Positions 45,352 through 55,051 are shown, counted from the stretch's first letter. The stretch: DNA of 64,000 nucleotides from Bradyrhizobium sp. AZCC 2176 (GCF_036924645.1 NZ_JAZHRX010000001.1:5297501-5361500), one strand, 5' to 3'. The notes: generated from the sequence alone by a model not told the origin. Translations and numbers: made by a program.

Positions 45352-47091
45352 TCACTGTCTGAGCGCGAAGACAACCAGCGCGCCGGTATTCTTCGGCATG
45401 CTTTTGAAGGGCTCGCCGTAGAGCGCGACAAACTCGTCGGCCACCAGGCTGCCCCAGCCCGCGGGCACGGCGACGTACTGCTTGCCACCGGCCATGTAGC
45501 TGATGATGCCGGCATTATGTCCCATGCCGTTATTGCGCGACCACAGCTCTTGGCCGGTTTCCGCATTGTAGGCGTGCACGATGCCTTCGGAATCCGGCAC
45601 GAATACCAGATTGCCGGCGGTGGCGAGTACACTGGCGAGCGGCGGCTGCTTGTAGGTGACCTCCCACTTCTTCTCGCCGGTGACCGGATCACGGCCACTG
45701 AGATGACCACGGGCCGGTCCGTCCGGAGGCGCGATAGCCTTGAACGTGGCGCCGAGGTTGAGCTGGGCCATCGGCTCCAGGATCGGCGTGGTCTTCTCGA
45801 CGGTCAGCTCCATGCACCATTCCTGCCCGATCCGGTAGAACAGCCCGGTCTTGGGGCTGTAGGCGCCGGAGTTCCAGCTGATGCCGCCCATGATCGCCGG
45901 GCACAGTGGCGGGTCCACCTTGCCTTCCGAGAGGTCACGGCGACCGATCAGTTCGCCGGTCTTCGGATCGATGCTCTTGACGAAGTTGATGTTCTTTACC
46001 AGCGGCCAGACGTTCTCGATCTTGGCGTTGGAACGGTCATAGACGAAGATATATCCGCTCTTGTTGGCGTGCACGACGAGCTTCTTGCCGCCGCGCTCGA
46101 TCATGACGAATTCGCCGACGGAAGAGTCGAAGTCCCAGGCATCGTGCGGCAGCTCCTGATGGTAGAATTTGAGCTTGCCGCTATCGGGATCGAGCGCGAT
46201 GACCGACGTGGTGTAGAGATTTTCGCCCGGCCGCGGTCCGCTCTTCTTCCAGTCCGCGCCCCCCCAGTCATAAAGCGGCGCCGGGTTGGCAGTGCCCCAC
46301 CACACCGTATTGGTTTCCGGGTCATAGGTTCCAGGCATCCAGCCGCCACCGCCGCCGGTCCGCCAGGAGTCACCACCCCAGGTCTTCATGGCCTCTTCAG
46401 TACCGGCCACCGTCAAGAATTCCCATTTCTTCGCGCCGCTCTTGCCTTCGACGCCGAAGATCGGCCCGCGATGGGGCCATTCGCCGCCCTGCGCGCCGAT
46501 GATCACCTTGTCCTTCACCACCAGCGGCGCGCCGGTGAAGCCGACCGTCATCTTCTTGGAATCCAGCAGCTTGGTGTCCCATACCGGCTTGCCGGTCTTC
46601 AGATCGAGCGCGATCAGCCGGCCGTCGACGGTGCCGACATAGAGATTGCCGTGTCCGATGGCGATGCCGCGGTTATACGGCGAGTGCGTCTGCTTGGAGA
46701 CCAGATCCTCATCGAGCTCCGGCGCATAGCTCCAGATCGTTCTGCCGGTCGCGCCGTCCAGCGCGTAGACGCGGCTGTAGGAGCCCGAATAATACAGCAC
46801 GCCGTCGAGGGCCAGCGGCGTCGACTGAATGCCGCGGGTGGCGCGCTCCGGAAAATGCATCCACGCGACTTCGAGATTCTTGACGTTGCCGGTATTGATC
46901 TGGTCGAGGCCGCTGTAATGGTAGGACTTATAGGTGCCGTGATGGGTCGGCCAGTCGTTCTGGGCCGCCTCGGCATTCAGCGCCGCGTCTTGAGGCTGCG
47001 TCGGCGCTTGAGCGTGCGTCGGCGAGACGGTGACCAGGGTGGCCACCGCCAGCACAGCGCAGCCGGCAAGATATCGTCCATGGAAAGTCAT
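45352..47091 (-). CDS. PQQ-dependent dehydrogenase, methanol/ethanol family (lanthanide-type active site)
   Basis: This 579-residue periplasmic quinoprotein has an eight-bladed propeller fold and oxidises alcohols with PQQ. A signal peptide (LAGCAVLAVATLVTVSPTHAQ) is followed by repeated W-docking motifs (GRTIWSYAPEL, GKPVWDTKL, GEKKWEVTY, GQELWSRNN). Metal ligands by alignment with MxaF: Glu204, Asn269, Asp320, plus an extra Asp322 in WDFDS that marks lanthanide-type enzymes. Residues 135-136, where the vicinal Cys-Cys normally sits, are Thr-His. The second disulfide pair (PPLCPA and EWCMEL) is kept. An Arg that contacts PQQ in MxaF is Lys here (HANKSG). SD GGGAGGG is well placed. It may be XoxF-like or nearer to ethanol-type enzymes. 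Confidence 0.9.
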   Translation of the reverse strand: MTFHGRYLAGCAVLAVATLVTVSPTHAQAPTQPQDAALNAEAAQNDWPTHHGTYKSYHYSGLDQINTGNVKNLEVAWMHFPERATRGIQSTPLALDGVLYYSGSYSRVYALDGATGRTIWSYAPELDEDLVSKQTHSPYNRGIAIGHGNLYVGTVDGRLIALDLKTGKPVWDTKLLDSKKMTVGFTGAPLVVKDKVIIGAQGGEWPHRGPIFGVEGKSGAKKWEFLTVAGTEEAMKTWGGDSWRTGGGGGWMPGTYDPETNTVWWGTANPAPLYDWGGADWKKSGPRPGENLYTTSVIALDPDSGKLKFYHQELPHDAWDFDSSVGEFVMIERGGKKLVVHANKSGYIFVYDRSNAKIENVWPLVKNINFVKSIDPKTGELIGRRDLSEGKVDPPLCPAIMGGISWNSGAYSPKTGLFYRIGQEWCMELTVEKTTPILEPMAQLNLGATFKAIAPPDGPARGHLSGRDPVTGEKKWEVTYKQPPLASVLATAGNLVFVPDSEGIVHAYNAETGQELWSRNNGMGHNAGIISYMAGGKQYVAVPAGWGSLVADEFVALYGEPFKSMPKNTGALVVFALRQ

Positions 47092-47900
47092 CTGTATCCC
47101 TCCCTTTGTCGTTTGTTTGTTGGGCCGAATTTTCGTCCGCGACCCTTGGCAGGATGTTTTGGCAGGATGTTGTGGCGTCAAAGTCTCCCAGGGCCGGAAG
47201 TTCGAAATAGATGGCATGAATCGGTGGGACCGCCGTCTGGAGGCGGCAGCACTTCGTGTCGCTTGAGTGAGAAGCTGTTTTCGAGGAGGGCGCCATTCAG
47301 TGCACGGCGACACATGCGGTCACTGCCGGGGCTTGTCTGCCCCGTGCTTGTCCGCCCCGTGCTGCCCCCGGCGATGTCGGTGCGGTGCACCATGACATGT
47401 CCCTCGATGCGCGCGCCCATTAGTTGACCGGATTGTTGTTTTTTTGTGGAGCGCCGGTCGGCGTGGCAACCTTGAACTGAAGTTCGGTCATTCCCAGCCA
47501 TGGCGCAAGAGGCCAGCGAGGGCGCTGTGCAGGCCTGCGAGCACAGCATCACCCCCCAGGGCAATGAGGTCGCGCTCGCTCCGGTAAGCCGCCGCCCGTA
47601 ATGAGGGCAGCGTTCGGACAGTGTGACTGCCGGATTACATCGCTTGCGCCAATGGAAGTTTGAGCATTGAATTCAGCGATGATACGCCACTACCGCAAGT
47701 GGCATTTCAAGTGTGCCTGCGCTCTCGCGGTATGAAGCGATCAAGAGAGTAGCTTGGGCATGAGGCGCGTGTGATGGCTTCATCCGTAGCTCAACAGAGA
47801 GGTCGGCCTCGTTATTCTCCTGACTGATCGGGAGTGGCCAAACTCGCACCCTCATGCGCGCACTGACCAGCACAGTCGACGCCAAAAAGGGAGAAGAACA
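47092..47900. other. Divergent intergenic region between the quinoprotein operon and the amidohydrolase operon
   Basis: About 809 bases separate the two divergent start codons. I see no credible gene. Open frames here are arginine/serine-rich and lack ribosome-binding sites. The region should hold both promoters. A 13-base tandem repeat lies 55-80 bases from the dehydrogenase start (listed separately). A block near 47320-47370 repeats GCTTG(T)CCGCCCCGTG-like sequence with GC-rich pairing, without a clear meaning. Confidence 0.6.
47146..47171. promoter_or_regulatory. 13-base perfect tandem repeat upstream of the PQQ dehydrogenase gene
   Basis: TTGGCAGGATGTT occurs twice head to tail (47146-47158 and 47159-47171), 55 bases before the start codon on the minus strand, where it reads AACATCCTGCCAA. 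Exact direct repeats at this distance are typical of regulator-binding sites, but no known consensus fits. Confidence 0.5.
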
Positions 47901-49409
47901 ATGAGCACCTGGCTTAGTGAACGAGAACAGCGCCTTGTCGCGGGCGCCGAGGCGGCATCAGCGGCAACACCAATTCCCACTCAGATTGTTTCCAACGGCG
48001 AATATTTGCCGCCGCCGCAGAGCGCCACACAGAAAAAGGTCGAGGCGCGGATCAACGAGCTCGCCGACCTGAACGGCAAGCAGCTCGGCTTGAGCCGCAG
48101 GCAGTTTCTGCACACGAGCTGCGGCATGGCGGCGGCATTCCTCGCCATGAACGACATCTACGGCAATGTTTTCCAGGTCGCGCCTGCAGAGGCCCGCGAG
48201 CCCGAGCTAATGCTGGCCCGGGCGCAAGGCCTCGCCGGCCAGTTCATCTTCGACGTCCAGACCCATTTCGTGCGCGACGATTTCGACCACAAGGAGCTAT
48301 TGGACCTGGCCGGGTTCGCGAGCCAGCACTGGAATCCGAAGATGAAGGAGGAGGGCGTCTCCTCGCTCGCCCGCTACAAGTTCCAGAACTATGTGAAAGA
48401 GATCTATTATGACAGCGACACCAACCTGGCACTCTTGAGCGGCGCGCCCTTCGACGATCCGAGCTGGTGGCTTCTGTCCAACGAGCAGATCGTCAAGGCG
48501 CGCGAACTCATCAATGACTTCGCGGGCTCGCGCCGCCTGCTGGCGCACAGCGTCATCACCCCCAAGCAGCCCGGCTGGATGGAGGAGGTCGACAAGGCAA
48601 TCGAGGTCTACAAGCCGGATTCCTGGAAGTCCTACACGATCGGCGATCCGCTGGCACCCTCCAAATTCCCATGGCGGCTCGACGACGAGAAGGTGATGTA
48701 TCCGTTCTACGACAAAGCGGTGAAGGCCGGCATCAACACGCTGTGCATCCACAAGGGGCTGCTGCCGCCCGACTACGAGAAGTCGTTCGCCGGCGTGTGG
48801 GAATATGCAACCGCATGGGACATCGGAAAGGCCGCGAAGGATTGGCCGCAGATGAACTTCGTGATCTATCACTCGGCGTTGCGGCCGTTCCTCGAGCTGC
48901 CGGACCAGGCGTGGGCGGAATTTGCGTCGACCGGCCGCATCCACTGGGCCACCGATCTTGCGGAAATCCCGCAGAAGTTCGGCGTCACCAACGTCTATGC
49001 CGAGCTCGGCACCTCCTTTGCCAACTCGGCGGTGGCGCATCCGAAGTTCTGCGCCGCGCTGGTCGGCACGCTGATCAAGGGCATGGGGGTGGACCACGTG
49101 ATGTGGGGTACCGACTCGGTCTGGTACGGCTCACCGCAGTGGCAGATCGAGGCGCTGCGCCGGCTCGAAATTCCGGAGGACATGCAGAAGAAATACGGGT
49201 TTGCGCCGCTCGGCGACGCCAATAGCGCCACCAAGCAGCTCATCTTCGGCGGCAACGCCACCAAGTTCTATAAGATCAGGCTGAAAGCGGCTGACAATAC
49301 CAGGATGCCGGCCTTTTCCGAGGACCGTCTCGCTTTGCTCAAGAACGAGTATGCGCTGGCGGCCAAGGAGCCCTCGAACCTGCGCTACGGCTACGTTCGC
49401 GCCGCCTGA
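47901..49409 (+). CDS. Amidohydrolase-family protein with a Tat-type signal
   Basis: This 502-residue member of the amidohydrolase 2 (ACMSD-like TIM barrel) family has a metal-binding FDVQTHFVRDDFDH motif at the start of the barrel, histidines in SVITPKQ, LCIHKGLLP and FVIYHSAL, and the terminal aspartate motif HVMWGTDSVWYG. A twin-arginine segment SRRQFLHTSCGMAAAFLAM is at residues 65-83, unusually far from the N-terminus. The start at 47901 is behind GGGAGAAGAACA. The barrel would work in the periplasm if exported. Substrate unknown; it starts an operon with a ThuA-like gene and is divergent from the quinoprotein operon. Confidence 0.85.
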   Translation: MSTWLSEREQRLVAGAEAASAATPIPTQIVSNGEYLPPPQSATQKKVEARINELADLNGKQLGLSRRQFLHTSCGMAAAFLAMNDIYGNVFQVAPAEAREPELMLARAQGLAGQFIFDVQTHFVRDDFDHKELLDLAGFASQHWNPKMKEEGVSSLARYKFQNYVKEIYYDSDTNLALLSGAPFDDPSWWLLSNEQIVKARELINDFAGSRRLLAHSVITPKQPGWMEEVDKAIEVYKPDSWKSYTIGDPLAPSKFPWRLDDEKVMYPFYDKAVKAGINTLCIHKGLLPPDYEKSFAGVWEYATAWDIGKAAKDWPQMNFVIYHSALRPFLELPDQAWAEFASTGRIHWATDLAEIPQKFGVTNVYAELGTSFANSAVAHPKFCAALVGTLIKGMGVDHVMWGTDSVWYGSPQWQIEALRRLEIPEDMQKKYGFAPLGDANSATKQLIFGGNATKFYKIRLKAADNTRMPAFSEDRLALLKNEYALAAKEPSNLRYGYVRAA

Positions 49410-49441
49410 GCGCCAGCGGCTGCGGCGGCCGGGGAGGGATT

Positions 49442-50194
49442 GTGAGGCGACGTGATTTCATCGCGCTGCTCGGCGGCGCGGCGGCAATGCGGCCACTTGG
49501 CGCGCGTGCGGAGCGTGCGCCGGAGCGCGTGCTCTATTTCGCATACTCGGCCGGCTACCGGCACGATGTCATACCGCTTTCAAAGGAAATCCTGACCCAG
49601 CTTGGCAGCAATTCACGTGTCTTTGAAGTCACGGCAACGGAAGACACGTCTGAATTTTCCAGCGAAAACCTCGCGCGCTACGCCGCGGTGATGTTCTACA
49701 CGTCAGGCGAACTTCCGATGAGCGACGCGCAAAAGGCAGCTCTTCTCAGCTTTGTACGCTCGGGCCGCGGGTTCCTCGGCGTTCATTCGGCGACGGACAC
49801 ATTCTACACCTGGCCGGATTATCTCGATCTGGTCGGTGGCTACTTCAATGGTCATCCCTGGCATCAGGCCGTGACAATCCAGGTTGATCTCGGCGATCCC
49901 CTGGTGGCTTTTCTCGGCAATTCGTTGCAAGTCGAGGACGAGATCTACCAGATCAGCGACTTCGACTATCGTGGATCGCGCGTGCTCCTGCGCCTCGATC
50001 CAGGCTCGGTGGACCTTGGCAAGACCGGCGTGCATCAACGATTCTATGGTTGGCCTCTCGCATGGACGCGATACTACGGCGAGGGACGCGTATTCTATAC
50101 GGCGCTGGGCCATGAGCCGTCAGTCTGGCAGGACGCCCGCTACCAGAAAATCCTCACGAACGCTATCCTCTGGTCTATGCGAAGGTCGCCCTAG
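49442..50194 (+). CDS. ThuA-like domain protein with Tat signal
   Basis: This 250-residue protein starts with a Tat-like leader (MRRRDFIALLGGAAAM) at GTG 49442, behind GGGGAGGGATT. The rest is a ThuA-like (glutamine amidotransferase-like) domain: FAYSAGYRHDVIPLSKEIL, AAVMFYTSGELPMSDAQKAALLSFVRSGRGFLGVHSATDTFY and GGYFNGHPW, then GEGRVFYTALGHEPSVW at the end. ThuA proteins act in sugar and other carbohydrate metabolism; the biochemical role is not settled. It is 32 bases after the amidohydrolase and both look exported, so they may act together. Confidence 0.87.
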   Translation: MRRRDFIALLGGAAAMRPLGARAERAPERVLYFAYSAGYRHDVIPLSKEILTQLGSNSRVFEVTATEDTSEFSSENLARYAAVMFYTSGELPMSDAQKAALLSFVRSGRGFLGVHSATDTFYTWPDYLDLVGGYFNGHPWHQAVTIQVDLGDPLVAFLGNSLQVEDEIYQISDFDYRGSRVLLRLDPGSVDLGKTGVHQRFYGWPLAWTRYYGEGRVFYTALGHEPSVWQDARYQKILTNAILWSMRRSP

Positions 50195-50334
50195 CAAACG
50201 CGGTGGCTCTTCGCATTTGCGCCAGAAGCTACCCCTCACTCGCAGTCAGCTCGTGGTGTTTCTCCGTGCTCTCCGGGCCATTTTGCAGTAGGCTCGAGTA
50301 CCTGGTGCTCGCAGATGCGAGCCGGGAGGAGCCG

Positions 50335-53300
50335 ATGGACGTCGCGGCCTGGCTGTGTGGTCTGGGGCTGGGACAGTACGAACAGGCGTTCCGGGAGAAC
50401 GACATCGACGCCGACGTCCTCATGGACCTCACGGCCGAGGATCTGATCGGGCTCGGCGTCGCTTCGATCGGCCATCGCCGTAAGCTGCTCGCCGCCATTG
50501 CCAACCTGCGCGCCGGGTCGATTTCGGCGACCACCCCTGCCACTGTCTCCGGGAAGGCCTTGCTTGTACCCGAGGCCGAGCGCCGCCAGCTCACCGTAAT
50601 GTTTGTCGACCTGGTCGACTCGACCGCGCTCGCGGCGCGGCTTGATCCGGAGGAGATGGCCGAAGTCCTGCGGACCTATCAGAGCGCAGTGGCGGGCGCG
50701 ATCGCGCGGTTCGAAGGGCACGTGGCGAAGTACATGGGGGATGGTGTGCTGGCCTATTTCGGCTATCCGCGCGCCCACGAGAATGAGGCCGAACGCGCGG
50801 TGCGGGCCGGTCTTGCCGCGGTCGCAGCAGTGCACAGCCTGGTATCGGTGCATGGCAAGATGCTGGCGTCCCGTGTCGGCATCGCGACCGGCCCGGTGGT
50901 TGTCGGCGAGTTGATCGGCGAAGGTGCGGCCCGCGAGGAGACCGTGGTCGGCGACACGCCCAACCTCGCGGCACGCCTGCAAACCCTGGCCGAGCCGGAC
51001 ACGGTCGCGATCTCCGCCCGCACCCGGGAGCTCATTGGCGGGCTGTTCGAGCTCGCCGAGCTCGGCCCGCAAATCTTGAAGGGATTTCCTGTTCCGGTGC
51101 GGGCGTGGCGCGTGGTCGGGGAAGGCGCCGCCGAGAGCCGGTTCGAGGCGTTGCATGGGGCCGACCTGACGCCGCTGGTCGGTCGCGAGAATGAGATCGG
51201 CCTGCTGCTCGAGCACTGGGAGCGGGCCAAGGAGGGTGAGGGCCAGGTGGTGCTGCTCGGGGGCGAGCCTGGCATCGGCAAGTCGCGCCTCGTGCGGGCG
51301 CTGCGCGGGCGACTTGAAAATGAGCCGCATACGCCCCTGAGCCACTACTGCTCACCGCACCATCAGACCAGCCCGCTTTATCCGGTGATCGGGCATTTGG
51401 AGCGGGCGGCGGGCTTCGCCGCGGACGATCCCGCCGCAACGAGGCTCGACAAGCTCGAGGCGCTGCTTGCGCTCTCGACTGATCATGTCGCCGCGGTAGC
51501 CCCACTGCTCGCGGCATTGCTGTCGGTCGAGACGGCCGCGCGCTACCCACCGCTCGACATGAGCTCGCATCGGCAGAAGGAGCGAACGCTCGAGGAGCTG
51601 GTCAATCAGGTGCTGGGCCTCGCCACGCGCCGGCCGGTCCTCGCCCTGTATGAGGACGTGCACTGGGCCGATCCCACCTCGCTCGAGCTGCTCGATCTCA
51701 TGGTCGACCGGGTGCAAGGTGCCCCCGTGCTCGTCCTCATCACCTTCCGGCCCGAGTTCGAGCCGCCCTGGATGCGCTATGCCCATGTCACCGCGCTGAC
51801 CCTCAGCCGGTTAAGCCGCCGGCAGGGTGCGGCCATGGTCGCGCGGCTGAGCGGCGGCAAGGCGCTACCTCCTGCGGTGCTCGACCAGATCGTCGCCAAG
51901 ACGGACGGCGTGCCGCTGTTCGTCGAGGAGCTGACGCGGACCGTGCTGGAGGCCAATCTGCTCCGGGATGAAGGGGACCATTATGCGCTCGCGGGGCCGC
52001 TGCCGCCGATGGCGATCCCGACCACGCTCCAGGAGTCGCTGCTGGCCCGGCTCGACCGGCTGGCCCCCGCCCGTGAGGTGGCCCAGGTCGCGGCCGCGAT
52101 TGGCCGGGAATTCTCGCACGAACTGCTTGCGATCACGGCGGCGCTGCCGGAGAGCGAACTGCACATGGCGTTAGACGACCTCGTCGGCTCGGGCTTGGTG
52201 TTCCGGCGCGGGACGCCGCCTCAGGCGACCTACAGTTTCAAACACGCGCTGGTGCAGGACGCGGCCTATGCGACCCTGGTGCGCGCGAAGCGGCAGCGCT
52301 TGCAGGCCCGGATCGCCGCCGCGATCGAGCAGCATTTTCCGGAGACCGTGCAGGCGCAGCCCGAGCTCCTGGCCCACCATTTCACTGCGGCCGGGCTGGC
52401 CGAACCGGCGATCGACTATTGGCTGAGGGCAGGACAGCGAGCCATCGCCCGCTCGGCTATGACCGAAGCGCTTGCACAGTTGCGGAGCGGCTTGGACCTG
52501 CTGGCGGGCCTGCCGGAGGCGGATCGGAAGCGGCGAGAACTCGACCTGCAGGTGGCGTTGGGCGTGGCGCTGATGGCTACGCAAGGCTGGTCGGCGCCCG
52601 ACGCCGGACGGGCCAACGCGCGTGCTCGCGAGCTCTGTGAGCAGATCGGAGCCACCGCCCAGCTGTGGCCCCTACTCTACGGTCAATGGGTGTTCCACGG
52701 CGTGCGCGCCGAGCACAAAGCGGCACGCGAAGTGGCAGACGAGTTTTTGCGTCGGGCGCAGGACCATCAGGAAACTTCCGCAACCGTGATGGCCCACCGC
52801 GTCAGTGGGACCGGTGCCTTTTGGCGCGGCGAGGTGACGGCTGCCCGTATCCATCTGGAGCGGACGCTCGCCCTCTATGACCCGGAGCAGCATCGCTCGC
52901 TCGCCTTCCTCTACGTGCAGGATCCGCGGGTGGCGGCGCTGTCGGCGCTATCATGGACGTTGTTTGCGCTAGGCTGTCCGGAGCAGGCACGCGCACACAG
53001 CCAAGAGGCGCTCGGTGCCGCCCGCGAACTCGCTCACCTCAATACACTCGCATACGCCCTCTTGTATGCGTGTTTCTTCGAGCAATATCGCGGAGCGTGG
53101 CGCGAGGCAAAGGACCGAGCGGAGGCATTAGTGGAACTTTCGACGGACCAGGGCTTCCCGCATTTCCTCGCGCCGGCGATAGTGATCCGGGGCTGGGCTC
53201 TGACTCAGTCAGGAGAGGTGCAGACAGGGCTCACGCAGATTCGGCAGGGCATTCCCGCCTGGCGTGCTACCGGGGCCGGGCTCTACGAGCCGTATTTCCT

Positions 53301-53724
53301 TGGCCTGCAGGCCGAGGCGCACGGCCGTTCCGGCGCAACGGAGGAAGGTTTGGATCTGGTCGCAAAGGCGCTGGAGCGCGCGGAAGAAACCGCCGAGGGG
53401 TGGTTCGAGGCCGAACTCCATCGGATCATGGGTGAGCTGATGCTGCGGTTGCCGAAGCCCGATCCTGCCGCCGCGGAAGCACGATTCCGGCAAGCGGCGT
53501 CAGTTGCGCGACAGCAGGGCGCCAGGCTGTGGGAGTTGCGCGCGGCGACACGCCTTGCACGATTGTGGAGAGAACAGGGGCGGCGCGACGAGGCTCACGA
53601 CCTGCTCAGCCCGCTCTATAGCCAATTCACAGAGGGCTTTGGGACACTGGATCTACAGGATGCCAGCGCAATACTTCGAGAGACCACTGCCAGCCAACAT
53701 CATCAGCGTGACCAAGCGTCATAA
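50335..53724 (+). CDS. SAM domain-adenylate/guanylate cyclase-ATPase-TPR signalling protein
   Basis: This is a large cytosolic protein of about 1129 residues. It starts with a SAM domain (VAAWLCGLGLGQYEQAFRENDID to about residue 62). A class III nucleotide cyclase domain follows at about 80-250: VMFVDLVDSTALAARL and AKYMGDGVLAYFGYPRAHENEAER supply both metal-binding aspartates, and GIATGPVVVGELIG is also present. An AAA/STAND-type ATPase follows, with P-loop GGEPGIGKSR at 309-318 and ALYEDVHWADPTSLELLDL as Walker B. The C-terminal half is a helical TPR-like region. SD GGGAGGAG precedes the ATG. Such proteins are common in bradyrhizobia; the signal is unknown. Confidence 0.9.
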   Translation: MDVAAWLCGLGLGQYEQAFRENDIDADVLMDLTAEDLIGLGVASIGHRRKLLAAIANLRAGSISATTPATVSGKALLVPEAERRQLTVMFVDLVDSTALAARLDPEEMAEVLRTYQSAVAGAIARFEGHVAKYMGDGVLAYFGYPRAHENEAERAVRAGLAAVAAVHSLVSVHGKMLASRVGIATGPVVVGELIGEGAAREETVVGDTPNLAARLQTLAEPDTVAISARTRELIGGLFELAELGPQILKGFPVPVRAWRVVGEGAAESRFEALHGADLTPLVGRENEIGLLLEHWERAKEGEGQVVLLGGEPGIGKSRLVRALRGRLENEPHTPLSHYCSPHHQTSPLYPVIGHLERAAGFAADDPAATRLDKLEALLALSTDHVAAVAPLLAALLSVETAARYPPLDMSSHRQKERTLEELVNQVLGLATRRPVLALYEDVHWADPTSLELLDLMVDRVQGAPVLVLITFRPEFEPPWMRYAHVTALTLSRLSRRQGAAMVARLSGGKALPPAVLDQIVAKTDGVPLFVEELTRTVLEANLLRDEGDHYALAGPLPPMAIPTTLQESLLARLDRLAPAREVAQVAAAIGREFSHELLAITAALPESELHMALDDLVGSGLVFRRGTPPQATYSFKHALVQDAAYATLVRAKRQRLQARIAAAIEQHFPETVQAQPELLAHHFTAAGLAEPAIDYWLRAGQRAIARSAMTEALAQLRSGLDLLAGLPEADRKRRELDLQVALGVALMATQGWSAPDAGRANARARELCEQIGATAQLWPLLYGQWVFHGVRAEHKAAREVADEFLRRAQDHQETSATVMAHRVSGTGAFWRGEVTAARIHLERTLALYDPEQHRSLAFLYVQDPRVAALSALSWTLFALGCPEQARAHSQEALGAARELAHLNTLAYALLYACFFEQYRGAWREAKDRAEALVELSTDQGFPHFLAPAIVIRGWALTQSGEVQTGLTQIRQGIPAWRATGAGLYEPYFLGLQAEAHGRSGATEEGLDLVAKALERAEETAEGWFEAELHRIMGELMLRLPKPDPAAAEARFRQAASVARQQGARLWELRAATRLARLWREQGRRDEAHDLLSPLYSQFTEGFGTLDLQDASAILRETTASQHHQRDQAS

Positions 53725-53839
53725 AATCGCGTCGTCGTCGCTTGGCGCCTCGGAAGGAAACGCGTCACAATGAGTCGTAAATTGGACGGCATGGTCCCGA
53801 AAAGTGCCAACACGAGATCGCCCGCCGACTGAGGCGGCC

Positions 53840-55051
53840 TTACTGCTCTGAGAGCGAATGCTCAAGGAAAAAACGAAGCATTTCCCTTGTTGCGTCCGGT
53901 CCTCGCGGATCAGTGTAGGAGCCCGCAGGGCTGCCTCCGGACCATGCGTGTCCGGCTCCGTGGATATTCCAGTGCTCCAACATTCCGCGCCCACTCGCGT
54001 CGCTCAGGATCGTTCGGGTATAGGCATGCCCTCCGGGTACTTGCCCGCGATGCACCTTCTTTTGTGTGCTCATCATTCCCAAAGACTGCTCAAGAATCTG
54101 ACCGCCGTTGTTTGGATGAACGGTAGTGTCGCGATCGCCGTGAAAAACAATGGTCGGGACAGGCGGCCGGTCACCTAACATTATCTTGTGATCGGACCCT
54201 CCTTGTCGCATCGCGACAAGCGCAGAGGGAAGGTCGGTAGCAACCCCGCACGCGAGGCCGGAATGTATACCGATTGCCGCGTACAGATCGTTGTATGTTG
54301 CTCCCATGATGGCAGCAGCGGCCGCGCCGGCCGACAACCCACCCACGTAGACGCGCTTTCGATCGACCAAATAGTCATCCATGATTTGGCGAGTGATGCC
54401 TGCTATAAGCGAGGGTTCGCCGCTGCCTCGCTGCTGATCGGCTGTGCGAAACCAGTTCCAGCATTTCGCCTGGTTTGCCTGGCTGGGCTGGGCGGGATAG
54501 GCCACGAAGCAATTTTGTTCTTCCGCGAGAAAGTTCATCCTCGTGCCGGCGGCGAAATCATCCGGCGACTGGGTACAGCCGTGAAGCATGACGACCAAGG
54601 GAAGCGGTTGCTCCTGATAGCGGCTCGGAATAAAGAGCCTGTAGGCGCGGCTTCCCGCCGGACTGCTGTACGTGCTTTCGATGAACCGCGCGCCCTCCGG
54701 TACGATGTCCGGTGTGGACAGCGGGGCGCGCTTCATCACACCTCGCAGTCCGATCCCAGAGCGCCCCTCTTTGCGATCCAGTAACGCGCGGAGCAAGCGC
54801 GGTTGTGCGGAGGGGGCTGGCTCTAACTTCGAAGGACTATCCGTCTTCTCCTCAACAGGATTGGCCTTCGCGTCAATGATGAGCGGTTCGCGTCCTGCGA
54901 GAGCGATGCGACCGCCGGTACACGATGGCGTGTCTGCCGCACTCTCACTGCGAAGCATGCGCTGAAGGAGCGCGGTGGCTTCAACGAGTTGGCCCGCGCG
55001 CGTGAGGCGTGTCGCCTCCCGAATCATGTCCTGGTTCAGCATCGCCTTCAC
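53840..55051 (-). CDS. PHB depolymerase-family esterase
   Basis: This 403-residue protein has a catalytic domain of the LpqC/PHB depolymerase type in the last ~290 residues: LPLVVMLHGCTQSPDDFAAGTRMN (oxyanion hole), the nucleophile elbow GLSAGAAAAAIMG, VPTIVFHGDRDTTVHPNN with the acid, and GAGHAWSGGSPAGSYTDPRGPDATREML with the histidine. The N-terminal ~110 residues are a hydrophilic helical leader without a signal peptide, so it may act inside the cell or on granule-bound polymer. Its ATG at 55051 overlaps the upstream regulator stop (ATGA). Confidence 0.88.
   Translation of the reverse strand: MKAMLNQDMIREATRLTRAGQLVEATALLQRMLRSESAADTPSCTGGRIALAGREPLIIDAKANPVEEKTDSPSKLEPAPSAQPRLLRALLDRKEGRSGIGLRGVMKRAPLSTPDIVPEGARFIESTYSSPAGSRAYRLFIPSRYQEQPLPLVVMLHGCTQSPDDFAAGTRMNFLAEEQNCFVAYPAQPSQANQAKCWNWFRTADQQRGSGEPSLIAGITRQIMDDYLVDRKRVYVGGLSAGAAAAAIMGATYNDLYAAIGIHSGLACGVATDLPSALVAMRQGGSDHKIMLGDRPPVPTIVFHGDRDTTVHPNNGGQILEQSLGMMSTQKKVHRGQVPGGHAYTRTILSDASGRGMLEHWNIHGAGHAWSGGSPAGSYTDPRGPDATREMLRFFLEHSLSEQ

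Noticed and set aside
45517..47427. Plus-strand frame of 636 codons opposite the PQQ dehydrogenase
   Set aside because: No motif, arginine/aspartate-rich throughout; the other strand encodes a clear quinoprotein.
47178..47564. Possible 128-codon gene in the large divergent region
   Set aside because: No SD, no recognisable domain, and a skewed Arg/Ser/Gly composition; the region is better seen as promoter DNA.
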